From: Xenococcus sp. MO_188.B8
Lineage (GTDB): Bacteria > Cyanobacteriota > Cyanobacteriia > Cyanobacteriales > Xenococcaceae
Assembly (NCBI GenBank): GCA_030065615.1
Contig: JASJDR010000019.1
Location: forward strand, 1 to 64,000
Reading direction: 5' to 3'
Length of the DNA: 64,000 nucleotides
Shown: in pieces, positions 35,065 to 44,594 of the stretch
How positions within the stretch are numbered: position 1 is the first letter of the stretch
Layout of the letters: each line of letters begins with the position of its first letter
Notes under the pieces: model-generated
Told to the model about the DNA's origin: nothing
Seen by the model: only the letters and a program-made list of their open reading frames with translations
Database searches by the model: none
Program-made: the position numbers and the translations under genes

Positions 35065-36252
35065 ATGTTAAGTAATATCAGTACCAAAGAGACCCCAATA
35101 GGCAGAAGGCTAGAACGTCTAGAACAAGCAACTGCGATTGAAGTTTCTATTATTATGCCCTGTTTAAATGAAGCAGAAACTCTAGAAACTTGTATCAAAA
35201 AAGCCCAATGGTTCATTGCTGAAAACGAGCTTGCAGGAGAAGTAATTATTGCTGACAACGGCAGTGATGACGGTTCTCAAGAAATTGCCAGAAGACTTAA
35301 CGCTAGAGTAGTTAATGTCCCCGCCAAGGGTTACGGTAGCGCGCTTATGGGAGGAATTGCCGCAGCTAGAGGTCAATACATTATTATGGGTGATGCCGAT
35401 GACAGCTATGACTTTAGTAGGCTCAATCCATTTATTCAAAAGTTAAGGCAGGGCTACGATTTAGTCATGGGTAATCGCTTCCGAGGCGGTATTGCACCAG
35501 GGGCAATGCCTCTACTACACCGCTATTTGGGAAACCCTGTATTGACAGGGATTGGGCGCTTATTATTTGGCAGTCCTTGTGGCGATTTTCACTGCGGATT
35601 ACGCGGTTTTCGCAAGGATGCGATCGCCTCTCTTGATTTACAAACTACAGGGATGGAATTTGCCAGTGAGATGGTGGTTAAAGCCACTCTATATGGGATA
35701 AAAATTGGTGAGGTTCCCACAACCTTATCTCCTGATGGTCGTAGTCGTCCTCCTCACTTAAATACCTGGCGCGATGGTTGGCGACATCTTCGTTTCTTGC
35801 TGATGTATAGTCCGCGCTGGCTCTTTTTCTATCCTGGTATTTTCTTAGTTGTAGCAGGATTCTTGGGAACTTTATTGCTCTTACCTAGCCCCAAAGTACA
35901 CAGTTTGCTATATTCCTCTACAGCTATGACCATTGGATTCCAAATTGTCATTTTTGCCCTGTTTACCAAGGTATTTGCCGTTAGAGAAGGTCTCCTACCA
36001 CAAGATCGAAGTTTTAAAAGGTTATTTAGGTCTTTCAATTTAGAGTCAGGTTTGATAGTTGGCGTTTTGCTTATGATATTGGGAACTGGAGCTTCAGTTT
36101 ATGCCTTTGGTATTTGGGGACAACATTCTTATGGTTCACTAAATCCAGCCGAAACCATGCCAGTCGTAATTTCTGCAGTTACTTGCTTTGCCCTTGGCGT
36201 TCAGGTGATTTTTTCTAGCTTCTTTTTAAGTATTCTGGGATTGAAACGGTAG
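35065..36252 (+). CDS. Dolichol-phosphate-mannose-synthase-like glycosyltransferase with membrane tail
   Basis: From ATG 35065 (AGAGGA upstream) the protein is 395 residues. It begins with a GT2 domain: VSIIMPCLNEAETLETCI, VIIADNGSDDGSQEIA, GYGSALMGGIAAARGQYIIMGDADDSYDF (DAD metal site) and FHCGLRGFRKDAI. Three or four hydrophobic segments follow from about residue 255. This layout is typical of polyprenyl-phosphate sugar synthases such as GtrB/DPM-like proteins, which make undecaprenyl-phosphate-hexose for periplasmic GT-C enzymes; the membrane proteins at 40552 and 42800 could be its users. It lies 200 bp after the BcsA-like gene. Confidence 0.88.
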   Translation: MLSNISTKETPIGRRLERLEQATAIEVSIIMPCLNEAETLETCIKKAQWFIAENELAGEVIIADNGSDDGSQEIARRLNARVVNVPAKGYGSALMGGIAAARGQYIIMGDADDSYDFSRLNPFIQKLRQGYDLVMGNRFRGGIAPGAMPLLHRYLGNPVLTGIGRLLFGSPCGDFHCGLRGFRKDAIASLDLQTTGMEFASEMVVKATLYGIKIGEVPTTLSPDGRSRPPHLNTWRDGWRHLRFLLMYSPRWLFFYPGIFLVVAGFLGTLLLLPSPKVHSLLYSSTAMTIGFQIVIFALFTKVFAVREGLLPQDRSFKRLFRSFNLESGLIVGVLLMILGTGASVYAFGIWGQHSYGSLNPAETMPVVISAVTCFALGVQVIFSSFFLSILGLKR

Positions 36253-36417
36253 TCAACATAAGAGAGCGTGCAGCTGACAGAATTGTTGACTTGTCTTGCA
36301 TTAGAGATAACCAGCTGCTAATCTAATACTTTTCCGAGTCGATGATTTTTCTGTTTACGCTACGGATTTTAACTGAATAGCAAGATATCTAATTTAAAAT
36401 TTTTACCTGGCCAAATA

Positions 36418-37350
36418 ATGAAAAAACCTAACTTCTTTATTGTAGGACAACCAAAAGCTGGAACGACAGCACTTCATAATTTTCTAAGTCAGCATCCAGA
36501 TATATTTATGTCTGAATTTAAAGAACCTTTTTTCTTTTGTAAAGATTTTCATCAAGAGAGTGATCAACATTATGGTTTTCGCAAGTTTTTTCCTTTTAGA
36601 GATGAAGCATCATATTTAAAATTATTTTCTCAAGCTGATTCTTACAAAATTGTAGGGGAATCTTCTGCATTGTACCTTTACTCTCGAATAGCTTCTCAGG
36701 AGATATATAATTTTAATCATAAAGCTAAAATAATTATTTTATTGCGCAATCCCATTGATTGGTTATATTCATTACACAATCAATATGTTAATACAACAAC
36801 TGAAAATGAAAGAGACTTTACTCAAGCTTTAGCATTAGAATCTTTAAGAAAACAAGGAAAAAAGATACCTAATAGAGTTCAAGCTCCTTCCTGGGTATTT
36901 TATTTAGAAATGATTAAATATTATGACCAGATTAAAAGATTTTATGATCTATTTAGCTCTTCTCAAATAAAGACTATTATTTTTGAGGATTTCAAAGCTG
37001 ATAATCAAAAAACATATCAAGAGATTCTTGATTTTTTAGAGATTAATTCTAGTTTTATAGCTAACTATAAATCTGTCAATTGTAGAGCAAAACCTCGTTC
37101 TTACTTGTTAAATCAGCTAATATATAGTCCTTTAATTAGAAGTGTATCACAAAAATTGTTTACACCTAAGGCTTATGATTATATAGCAAAAAATGTTGTA
37201 GAAAAAGTATTATGGCAAAAAACCAATAAATCAGCAGTACCCCTTGAAATCAAACAACAGTTAGCAGAAAAAGTTAAACCAGAAGTAATTAAAATAGCAG
37301 ACTTTTTGAATACAGATCTTTGTCAAAAGTGGGGCTATGAAAATATATGA
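36418..37350 (+). CDS. Sulfotransferase (NDST/Sulfotransfer_1-like), tandem copy 1
   Basis: The 310-residue protein begins MKKPNFFIVGQPKAGTTALHNFL, with the PAPS-binding loop at residues 9-20, and has the 3'-phosphate motif KIIILLRNPIDWLYSLHNQY near 104-123. It is a close paralogue of the next gene, sharing the start, EPFFFCKDFH versus EPIFFSKDFH and the RKQGK..P stretch. No signal peptide is present. The coding DNA is more AT-rich than the synthase genes upstream, suggesting separate acquisition. Confidence 0.9.
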   Translation: MKKPNFFIVGQPKAGTTALHNFLSQHPDIFMSEFKEPFFFCKDFHQESDQHYGFRKFFPFRDEASYLKLFSQADSYKIVGESSALYLYSRIASQEIYNFNHKAKIIILLRNPIDWLYSLHNQYVNTTTENERDFTQALALESLRKQGKKIPNRVQAPSWVFYLEMIKYYDQIKRFYDLFSSSQIKTIIFEDFKADNQKTYQEILDFLEINSSFIANYKSVNCRAKPRSYLLNQLIYSPLIRSVSQKLFTPKAYDYIAKNVVEKVLWQKTNKSAVPLEIKQQLAEKVKPEVIKIADFLNTDLCQKWGYENI

Positions 37351-37404
37351 ATATAGCTTGACATTAAACTAAAACCAATAAATTAAGTATCTCAACTGTA
37401 AAAT

Positions 37405-38340
37405 ATGAAAAAACCTAACTTGTTTATTGTCGGACAACCAAAATCAGGAACGACAGCTTTACATGATTTTTTGAGCGAACATAGGCAAGTATTTATGTCT
37501 GGAGTGAAAGAGCCTATTTTTTTTTCTAAAGATTTTCATGCTGAAAGTGATAGTTATCATAAATCACGAATATTTTATTATTTTAGAACAGAAGAAGCTT
37601 ATTTAAAACTCTTTTCTAATGTTAATTCAGAGAAGATTATTGGAGAATCTTCTACGGGATACTTGTACTCTAAAGTATCGGCAAAAGAGATCAACAAATT
37701 CAATCCAAAGGCCAAAATAATTATCTTACTTAGAGAGCCGGCAAGTTTTTTATATTCTCTACATAGTCAATTTTTAAACATAAATGCAGAAATAGAGCGT
37801 GACTTTGTAAAAGCTTTGGAGTTAGAATCTTCGAGAAAGCAAGGAAAGCATATTCCCAAAACAGTACAGATTCCTTCCGCCTTATTTTATTCGGAAAGAG
37901 TTAAATATTACGAACAAGTTAAACGTTACTATGATATTTTTGATCCCAGTCAAATAAAAGTAATTATCTTTGAAGATTTTAAACTAAATAATCAAGTAAT
38001 TTATCAGGAGATCCTAGAATTTTTAGATATTGATACTAACTTTTCTCCTGAATATACAGGAGTGAACTTACGTTCAAGTCCAAGATATAAAATTGTAAAT
38101 CAAATTTTATATCACCCCATTTCTAGGGCAATTGCTTATAAGTTATTACCTCCAGAGTTTAACGAGTTTATCAAAAGAAATATTGTAGAAAAACTATTCT
38201 GGAAAAAAGATAATACTTCTTCGATTTCCATAGAAGTAAAGAATAAGCTCATGAAACAATTTTATTCGGAAGTTCAAATGATATCACAACTTACTAACAT
38301 AGATATGATTAAAAAATGGGGATATGACAAGCTAAAATAA
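37405..38340 (+). CDS. Sulfotransferase (NDST/Sulfotransfer_1-like), tandem copy 2
   Basis: The 311-residue protein begins MKKPNLFIVGQPKSGTTALHDFL and has AKIIILLREPASFLYSLHSQF as the 3'-phosphate motif; the aspartate-like position after the arginine differs from copy 1 (REPASF versus RNPIDW). It lies 54 bp downstream of its paralogue. Both would transfer sulfate from PAPS to a glycan or lipid-linked sugar. Divergence inside the binding motif suggests the copies have separate acceptor preference rather than being a recent duplicate. Confidence 0.9.
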   Translation: MKKPNLFIVGQPKSGTTALHDFLSEHRQVFMSGVKEPIFFSKDFHAESDSYHKSRIFYYFRTEEAYLKLFSNVNSEKIIGESSTGYLYSKVSAKEINKFNPKAKIIILLREPASFLYSLHSQFLNINAEIERDFVKALELESSRKQGKHIPKTVQIPSALFYSERVKYYEQVKRYYDIFDPSQIKVIIFEDFKLNNQVIYQEILEFLDIDTNFSPEYTGVNLRSSPRYKIVNQILYHPISRAIAYKLLPPEFNEFIKRNIVEKLFWKKDNTSSISIEVKNKLMKQFYSEVQMISQLTNIDMIKKWGYDKLK

Positions 38341-38377
38341 ATTTTTAAAACAAAAGTCAATAAAAAATAACCAAAAA

Positions 38378-39382
38378 ATGTATTTAAATAAAAAGACAAT
38401 AGCTTATTCTGTACTATCCCTAATATTAGGGTTTGCTTGTATATATTTAATTATTTACTTTACCCCAGTATCTCTGAAGGATATATACTTAAAATTCAAG
38501 AAAATAAATTTAAATTATATTCTACTAATTATTATAGTTACTCTTATCAATAACTATTTCCTCGCATATAAATGGAAACAAGTAATACAGCGTTTAAGTG
38601 AAAAACAAACTAAGTCACAGATTTTTTACTTATTTTATATAGTTCTTGGTGCTTTAGTTGGAATTATCATACCAAGACAATTGAGTATGCTAACTGTACA
38701 AAGTTTAGCAACTAATTTACATAAAGTAAGCAATCTATCTAATGGTTTTTTAAGTGCGATTTATAATCAGATATTAAATCTAGTAATACCATTTTTACTC
38801 GTGCCGCCGACGATTTTATTCGCCCTAAAATACATATCTCTTTCAGTAACAATTTTTTTGTCAGTGGCAATTGTGTGTATAGCACCTTTAATTATCAGAA
38901 AGTGGCAAAAACCAATAATAATATTTTTACTCAAAATTTACTATAAACTTAAGAAAAATCAAAAAGGTAACAAACCAGATTTATTAACAGAGGTTTCTAT
39001 TCTTAAACCTAGCTTTACTATTCATTTATATTGGATTACTGTCCTATTTCACGCATTAGGGATATTCAGGAATTATTTAGTTGTTATTGCCGCAGGTTTA
39101 AATATTAAATTATGGATTATTTTACTGGGAACCCCATTGATTTACTTAGCTATGCTTTTGAGTATCACACCAGGAAATTTAGGGATCATGGAATGGACTT
39201 GGATTGGAATCCTAGAACTTTATAATGTTTCTCCTCAAGATGCTGCAACTTTTGCTATTTTACAAAGAATTTTACTTACACTCTCAATTATTTTTATATT
39301 TATATGTATATCTTTAACTTTGATTGTTAATAAATTTTACGTAGCTAAAAACTCTCACAGATATGTGAAATCTAATAAGTAA
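38378..39382 (+). CDS. LPG_synthase_TM/UPF0104 family membrane protein
   Basis: The 334-residue protein has about eight hydrophobic segments and the family pattern: NNYFLAYKWKQVIQRLS early, GIIIPRQLSMLTVQSLA near 90, and PLIYLAMLLSITPGNLGIMEW near 255-275 (TPGNxGxxE). Members include the flippase-like part of lysylphosphatidylglycerol synthase and AglD-type proteins of surface-glycan loci. A role in handling a lipid-linked sugar is possible but unproven. Its stop abuts the start of the following GT4 gene with no gap, so the two are cotranslated. Confidence 0.83.
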   Translation: MYLNKKTIAYSVLSLILGFACIYLIIYFTPVSLKDIYLKFKKINLNYILLIIIVTLINNYFLAYKWKQVIQRLSEKQTKSQIFYLFYIVLGALVGIIIPRQLSMLTVQSLATNLHKVSNLSNGFLSAIYNQILNLVIPFLLVPPTILFALKYISLSVTIFLSVAIVCIAPLIIRKWQKPIIIFLLKIYYKLKKNQKGNKPDLLTEVSILKPSFTIHLYWITVLFHALGIFRNYLVVIAAGLNIKLWIILLGTPLIYLAMLLSITPGNLGIMEWTWIGILELYNVSPQDAATFAILQRILLTLSIIFIFICISLTLIVNKFYVAKNSHRYVKSNK

Positions 39383-40555
39383 ATGTCTATTGATACAGAT
39401 TCTAAACCACTAAAACTCTTAGTAGTTACTCACTACTATCCTGAACATCGCGGCGGTGTTGAAATTGTAGCTGGTAAATTAGTTGAATCTTTAACAGAAG
39501 AAGGGAAGGTAGAAATCAAATGGATGGCTAGCAACGTAAATTTGCATCCCGAAGGTAGTAGCGCACTCTCCTGTTTGCCTATGAGCTCGTCGAATTTTAT
39601 TGAAAATAACATTCACATTCCTTATCCACTCTGGAGCGTACCATCCTTTTTTAAACTTTGGAAAGCTATTCAATCTTCTGATGTTATCCACTTGCATGAT
39701 TACTTATATATGAGTAATCTCGCCGCTTTCCTTTTTGCCAAGATACGCGGCAGACCTGTTGTTATTACCCAGCATATTGGTTTTATTCCCTACAAAAGTC
39801 CTTTGTTTCGAGTGCTTCTTTCTTTACTCAACCGAACCCTAGGGAGATTTATACTTAAAAATGCTAATCAAGTTGTATTTATCAGTGAAGTTGTACAAAA
39901 GTATTTTTCCGAAAAAACTTGCTTTCGTCGCCCGCCATTGATGATTCCTAATGGAGTGGATACCAGTATGTTTTTTCCTTTAGAAGAGCAACAACGGAAG
40001 ACAATTCGCCAAGAGTTGGGATTGCCAGGAGAAAAACCCATTTTTCTCTTTGTGGGTAGGTTTGTTGAAAAAAAAGGATTACCTATCCTAAAATATCTTG
40101 CCCAGCGTTTTCGCTCTGTACATTGGGCATTTGCAGGATGGGGGTCTTTAGATCCAGAGTCGTGGAGTTTGCCAAACGTTAGTGTTTTTCGCGATCGCCG
40201 TGGAACAAAACTCGCTCCACTTTATCAAGCTGCTGATCTTTTAGTCTTGCCTAGCAAGGGCGAGGGGTTTCCACTGGTTGTCCAAGAAGCAATGGCTTCA
40301 GGTACTCCAGTCATGATAGGTTCCGAAACTGCTGAGGCTTATAGGGCTGCCAAACATCTGATATTTTCGGAAGACGTAGAGATCTTAGACGCAGTTGAGC
40401 AGTGGTCGGCAAAAATTGAGGAACTGCTGCAAGACTACTCTAGTTTAATTAGATTAAGACCGCAGGTTGCTGCATTCGCACGACAAAACTGGTGCTGGCA
40501 AAGCTGCGCCGAGCAATACTACCAAATCTTTAAGAAATTGACCGATAGAAGATGA
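39383..40555 (+). CDS. Family 4 glycosyltransferase
   Basis: The 390-residue protein has LLVVTHYYPEHRGGVEIVAGKL at the N-terminus, VIHLHDYLYMSNLAAFLFAK, RPPLMIPNGVDTSMFFP, KPIFLFVGRFVEKKGLPILKYL and the donor-site stretch LVLPSKGEGFPLVVQEAMASG. This is a complete GT-B, GT4 architecture. It starts directly after the upstream stop and ends with a 4-bp ATGA overlap into the next membrane protein gene, so three genes form a tightly coupled block. Confidence 0.92.
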   Translation: MSIDTDSKPLKLLVVTHYYPEHRGGVEIVAGKLVESLTEEGKVEIKWMASNVNLHPEGSSALSCLPMSSSNFIENNIHIPYPLWSVPSFFKLWKAIQSSDVIHLHDYLYMSNLAAFLFAKIRGRPVVITQHIGFIPYKSPLFRVLLSLLNRTLGRFILKNANQVVFISEVVQKYFSEKTCFRRPPLMIPNGVDTSMFFPLEEQQRKTIRQELGLPGEKPIFLFVGRFVEKKGLPILKYLAQRFRSVHWAFAGWGSLDPESWSLPNVSVFRDRRGTKLAPLYQAADLLVLPSKGEGFPLVVQEAMASGTPVMIGSETAEAYRAAKHLIFSEDVEILDAVEQWSAKIEELLQDYSSLIRLRPQVAAFARQNWCWQSCAEQYYQIFKKLTDRR

Positions 40556-42042
40556 AATTAATCAATAAAAATCTAGGTTTAGAAACTTTCCTGAAATTAG
40601 GAGCAGTAATTGTTTTAATATCAATTTTACTCAAAGCCATTATCGATGTAGACACAAACTATGATACGTGGTGGTATCATTTGCCATTTGCCGCTAGGAT
40701 TTGGGGAATAATTCCGCAAGAAATGTATCAGTTTAATGATGCTATCGAGAATCGTTTTGATGGTGTTCCTCTTTTGGGAGAATTTCTACAAGGATTTTTT
40801 TGGTTTATTACTCAACGGGTTCAAGCAGCCAATTTAGTCTGCTTTTTCAGTCTAATTATTTATCTTTACTTTCTCAAAGCTTATTTTCAAATTCCTTTAT
40901 ACCTCTCAGCAATCGCACTTCTTGCTATTCCTGCAGTTCTGACCCATGCTACCACCTGTTTCGTCGATTTGCCGGGAAACATAGGAGTTTCGATGCTGGT
41001 GATGATGACTTATTTGCTTTATCAGCGTCGGCAACTGCCAACCAAACTCAATCTTTTGGTTATTTTTCTCGCTGCTGCTAGTGCAGTAAATATCAAGCCA
41101 CACTTGCAACCTCTGACTTTTTTGCTCCTCTGTTTTATTGGGTTGAGGATTATCTGGCTGTACTTTACACAAGCTCAAGCGCCAAAAAAATGGCTGCTGA
41201 AAGCAATACCGATTTCTTTAGTCGCCTCTTTGTTGATTTTTGCTACACCAATAAAAAATATCGCCCTTTATGGTAATCCTTTTTATCCCATTAAGGTTGA
41301 AATAGCAGGCAAAGTTCTCAATCATACAATGGTTCCAGGTGCCTACAAAAGAGGTTCTCGACCGCAAAAATGGCTTCAATCGATCCTGGAAATTAACACT
41401 CCTAGTTGGTCAGCAGATCAATGGAATAGAAACGATCCTAAGTATATGGATCGAGGGGGTGGTTTCTTTGGAGCTTATGTTGTTTTTAACCTACTCCTTC
41501 TGGGATTTTTCTTTTTGCACGAGCAACTGCAAAGCAGGCACCTAAAGGAGGCTAATCCCTCTCGTGAAGCTACTCTTGCCCTTATCTTCGTGGTAATGAT
41601 GTCAGTGGTTCCTGCTAATTTTCCTCAAGGTCACGAGCTGAGATACTTTATGTACTGGATGATCTCATTAGTATCTATTAATTTATATCTGGTGTCTCAT
41701 TACGAGCGATCGCCAAACAACTTCCGTTGGCTCAGATCCAAGTATATCGGACTTGTGTTTGCCCTATTCCTTGCCATCGTCCTTTCCAAAATAGGATATT
41801 TCTATGCCAAACCAGTGTTCTACAGTCTCGACGAACATATACAAGCAACTGTCAATCCAGAGGTTATGAGCCAAATCAATCCAGGAGATGAAGTCTGTAT
41901 AATTGGCAAGGATGGGTTACTTCACCGTTTATTTCAATATGCTTCTGAATTTCATCCTGAATTAAACTATTCCTACTCAGTCAAAGGAGCACTCAACCCT
42001 AAAGAATGTGCAGGACTTGAAAAAAGATTCATATCTTTATAA
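40552..42042 (+). CDS. Polytopic membrane protein, GT-C-like
   Basis: The 496-residue protein has about ten hydrophobic segments. The first loop carries DTNYDTWWYHLPFAARIWGI and FDGVPLLGEFLQG; acidic residues in the first periplasmic loop are typical of GT-C glycosyltransferases using polyprenyl-phosphate sugars. A C-terminal soluble part (about 425-496) includes GDEVCIIGKDGLLHRLF. I do not recognise a named family. By context it may transfer a sugar to the polymer on the periplasmic side. Confidence 0.7.
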   Translation: MKLINKNLGLETFLKLGAVIVLISILLKAIIDVDTNYDTWWYHLPFAARIWGIIPQEMYQFNDAIENRFDGVPLLGEFLQGFFWFITQRVQAANLVCFFSLIIYLYFLKAYFQIPLYLSAIALLAIPAVLTHATTCFVDLPGNIGVSMLVMMTYLLYQRRQLPTKLNLLVIFLAAASAVNIKPHLQPLTFLLLCFIGLRIIWLYFTQAQAPKKWLLKAIPISLVASLLIFATPIKNIALYGNPFYPIKVEIAGKVLNHTMVPGAYKRGSRPQKWLQSILEINTPSWSADQWNRNDPKYMDRGGGFFGAYVVFNLLLLGFFFLHEQLQSRHLKEANPSREATLALIFVVMMSVVPANFPQGHELRYFMYWMISLVSINLYLVSHYERSPNNFRWLRSKYIGLVFALFLAIVLSKIGYFYAKPVFYSLDEHIQATVNPEVMSQINPGDEVCIIGKDGLLHRLFQYASEFHPELNYSYSVKGALNPKECAGLEKRFISL

Positions 42043-42799
42043 CTTCAAGAGATTCAATATTAGGAGTTCTTTCTGGAGAAGCAGGTAACTTTCCCTTATT
42101 GCAAACAATTCTGGGGTTAGGTTCTGTAATTTTGATCGTGATCGCTTTTTATCTAGTAGACGTGGGCGTAAATAATCTGCCAGTTAGAAATAGGCAAAAA
42201 GCTCAAAAATCAATACTTATTACTTATTACTTATTACTTCCGCGCAGCGGCACTAGGGGTATTTGCTAACACTCTATCTAGAAAAAGTAATCAACCCAGT
42301 GTTACCAGTAGTAAAAACTAGAAATTGAGCGATTTATGATTGCTTTTTATTGCTAACGGTACTTAAACAATTTTGACAGTCAAAATCTGATAGAATGCTT
42401 ATATTGATTGACTTGAGCATTATCGTTAATAGCGATCATGCTCATGAAAGAAGCCACTCCCTCAGACATGCCTCCCTGCATAGCTTAGAAAGACATTGTA
42501 TCCTGACTTCCTTACTCATCTATGTCAACACCTTAATTTTTCGTAGAAATTGGATTTTGACCCTACAGTAGTTCAATATTTTTGTTTAAGTCCCGTATAA
42601 ATTATGGCTCTTCTAGACTAGTTGTGATAATTTGTTAGCTAATAATTCAACAATCCCCGATAAAGTCAAGGAATGTAACAAAACAAAAATTGATTTTTAT
42701 TAGAATTGCATTTTTGTAATATTGTCAGCCTTGCTTTGCAAGGCTTTTATGGATTTATTTATATTATTTTGTCATAGCCACTCTAGAAGAACCTAAATT
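42043..42799. other. 757-bp spacer with an open fragment and a terminator
   Basis: Directly after the previous gene an open stretch without ATG (about 42057-42269) reads LGVLSGEAGNFPLLQTILGL then VILIVIAFYLVDVG, a membrane-like fragment I cannot identify. It ends in the repetitive ATTACTT tract. A terminator-like hairpin is at 42727-42745. No intact gene is seen. Confidence 0.5.
42727..42749 (+). terminator. Rho-independent-type hairpin AGCCTTGC-TTT-GCAAGGCT
   Basis: A perfect 8-bp stem with a TTT loop is followed by TTTTA. It lies 50 bp before the broken DUF6056-like gene and probably ends transcription from the preceding block. Confidence 0.65.
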
Positions 42800-44278
42800 A
42801 TGAACACATCAACTATAAAAAATTTTATGTTGTCTAAGTTTAGACAGTTTGAAAAATCTTACCTCAATACTGCACTTTTGCTTTTATTTATTGTTATCAT
42901 TCCTTATATATTTCTGGCATTTTTTTCTGTGCCTGCTTCTGATGATTTTGGTCAAAGTGCAGAATCTTTAAATCTAGGTATTTTGGGGTTTATTAAATAT
43001 CGTTATTTAACATGGAATGGTAGATATAGTTCCGATTTTTTAATTGCTTTTTATAATGTTATAGGACATAAATTTGATGACTATTTTTTAATTAACTTTT
43101 TCTATATAGTTCCCCTATTTGTACTTTTATTATATACAGCTTCAAGTTCCATATTCATTTCATTAATAACTGAATCCAAAAATTTTAAATTAAATTTACT
43201 TTTTGCATTGATATCATTGGTTTCTATTATTGTTCATACTGAATTGAATTCAACCGTATTCTGATTAGCTGGTGCAACAGCTTACGGCATTGCTAATTCT
43301 CTATTTATCATTTCAGTTGGAATAATTATAAATACCTTGTATCTTGAAAAAGACAAGTATTCAATACTGTTTTTTATAAATTTATTGCTTATACCATTGA
43401 TTAATGGTTTATCTGAAACTGTAATGGTTACTTATAGTACCTTTATATTATTGATATCATCTTTAAATTTAACTTTAACACCTTTTAACAAAAAGTTTTT
43501 ATTAAAAAATATAATGTATTTAGCCATAACAATTATATCAGCTTGTGCTGTTTATCTAGCTCCAGGTAATAGTACGAGGTTTGAGAAAGTAGCTAGTAAA
43601 TCATTGTCTGATACTACTAGACAGCTTCTTTTCTCCTTTAAAAATGCTTTTTTGTCAAGTATTCATCATATATGGACCTATATAAATCCCTTTTGGATCT
43701 GCCTTTTTCTTTTACTCTTATTTATAGTTTCTAAATTCCCTTGCAATCAATTGACAGCTTTTTTCAAAAGCAAAAAGGTCTTGGGGATAGTTATTACTAG
43801 TCTTGCTGCTTGTTTTTATATGTCGTATTTTGTTAGGTGGTATAGTTTAGGTACTATCGGACCCTTACGCGCTGAATCTACAAGTTATATTGTATTTTTT
43901 ATGATTACTATTATAATAGGATTGTATTTTGGATTAAGTTTAAATTCAAATCAATTATTTAAATATTTAAAAAATCAAAGAATATTTCTATCTTTGGTCA
44001 CAATTTTCTGTTTTTTATCAATTATTGTTAATAATAAAATGCTAATAAAAGAATTTTGGCTTTTAAAAAGTCACTATAAATACTATCAAAATATTTATCC
44101 TTTAGTCATTAATACTAAGTCAGGTAGCGATATAAAGCTACCACCTGAACCAAGAGTTAAAATATTGAGACGTGATGTCTATTTAAGCAAAGATAAGCAG
44201 TTTTGGATAAACAAATATTTTTCTAGATATTTCAAGTTAAATTCTGTATCTATATCAAGCGAAATTATTCAAAAATGA
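42800..44278 (+). pseudogene. DUF6056-like membrane protein gene with one in-frame TGA
   Basis: Two open stretches, 42800-43264 and 43337-44278, are in the same frame. Reading through the TGA at 43262-43264 (codon 155) gives one 492-residue polytopic protein. The N-terminal part has ASDDFGQSAESLNLGILGFI and LTWNGRYSSDFLIAFYN, the acidic-loop and W-GR pattern of the DUF6056/GT-C-like group. The junction reads STVF-stop-LAGATAYGIANSL, where family members commonly have tryptophan; TGG to TGA is a single change. It may be a recent nonsense pseudogene, a sequencing error or a readthrough site. Gene order suggests a periplasmic glycosyl or acyl transfer role. Confidence 0.78.
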
Positions 44279-44594
44279 GGTGTTGGGGACAGGTATTGCA
44301 ATAAAGGCAAAAATCCCCATCATACCTTTTCTGAGCAATAGTGATCGCTTTCTGCTTACTTACTTGAGTTAATTAGTTGATCGCCTGTAATTGATTCAGA
44401 AAACGGGTAATTCTAAAGTAAATCCAGGTAGAACGTTTTATTCTGAAAAAGTTGTTGGTAATGATAAAGTTTATCTTAAAGATTATGCTAATGAATCATT
44501 ACTTGTGTTGTGTCTATAATAAAGCGCGATCGCTCTAGTCTCCAAGAAAAAGCGATCGCGCTACTGGTAGTCAAAATAGAAAATCCTCAGAATA
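44279..44594. other. Spacer between convergent genes with a remnant and a terminator
   Basis: An open stretch without start, 44397-44519, reads NSKVNPGRTFYSEKVVGN and DKVYLKDYANESLL before TAA; I do not recognise it. A strong inverted repeat follows at 44523-44562. Confidence 0.45.
44523..44562. terminator. Bidirectional hairpin built from HIP1 arms
   Basis: AGCGCGATCGCT (44523-44534) and AGCGATCGCGCT (44551-44562) are perfect 12-bp complements around a 16-bp loop. It lies between the ends of the convergent genes at 44278 and 44595. Each arm contains the HIP1 core GCGATCGC. Confidence 0.65.
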
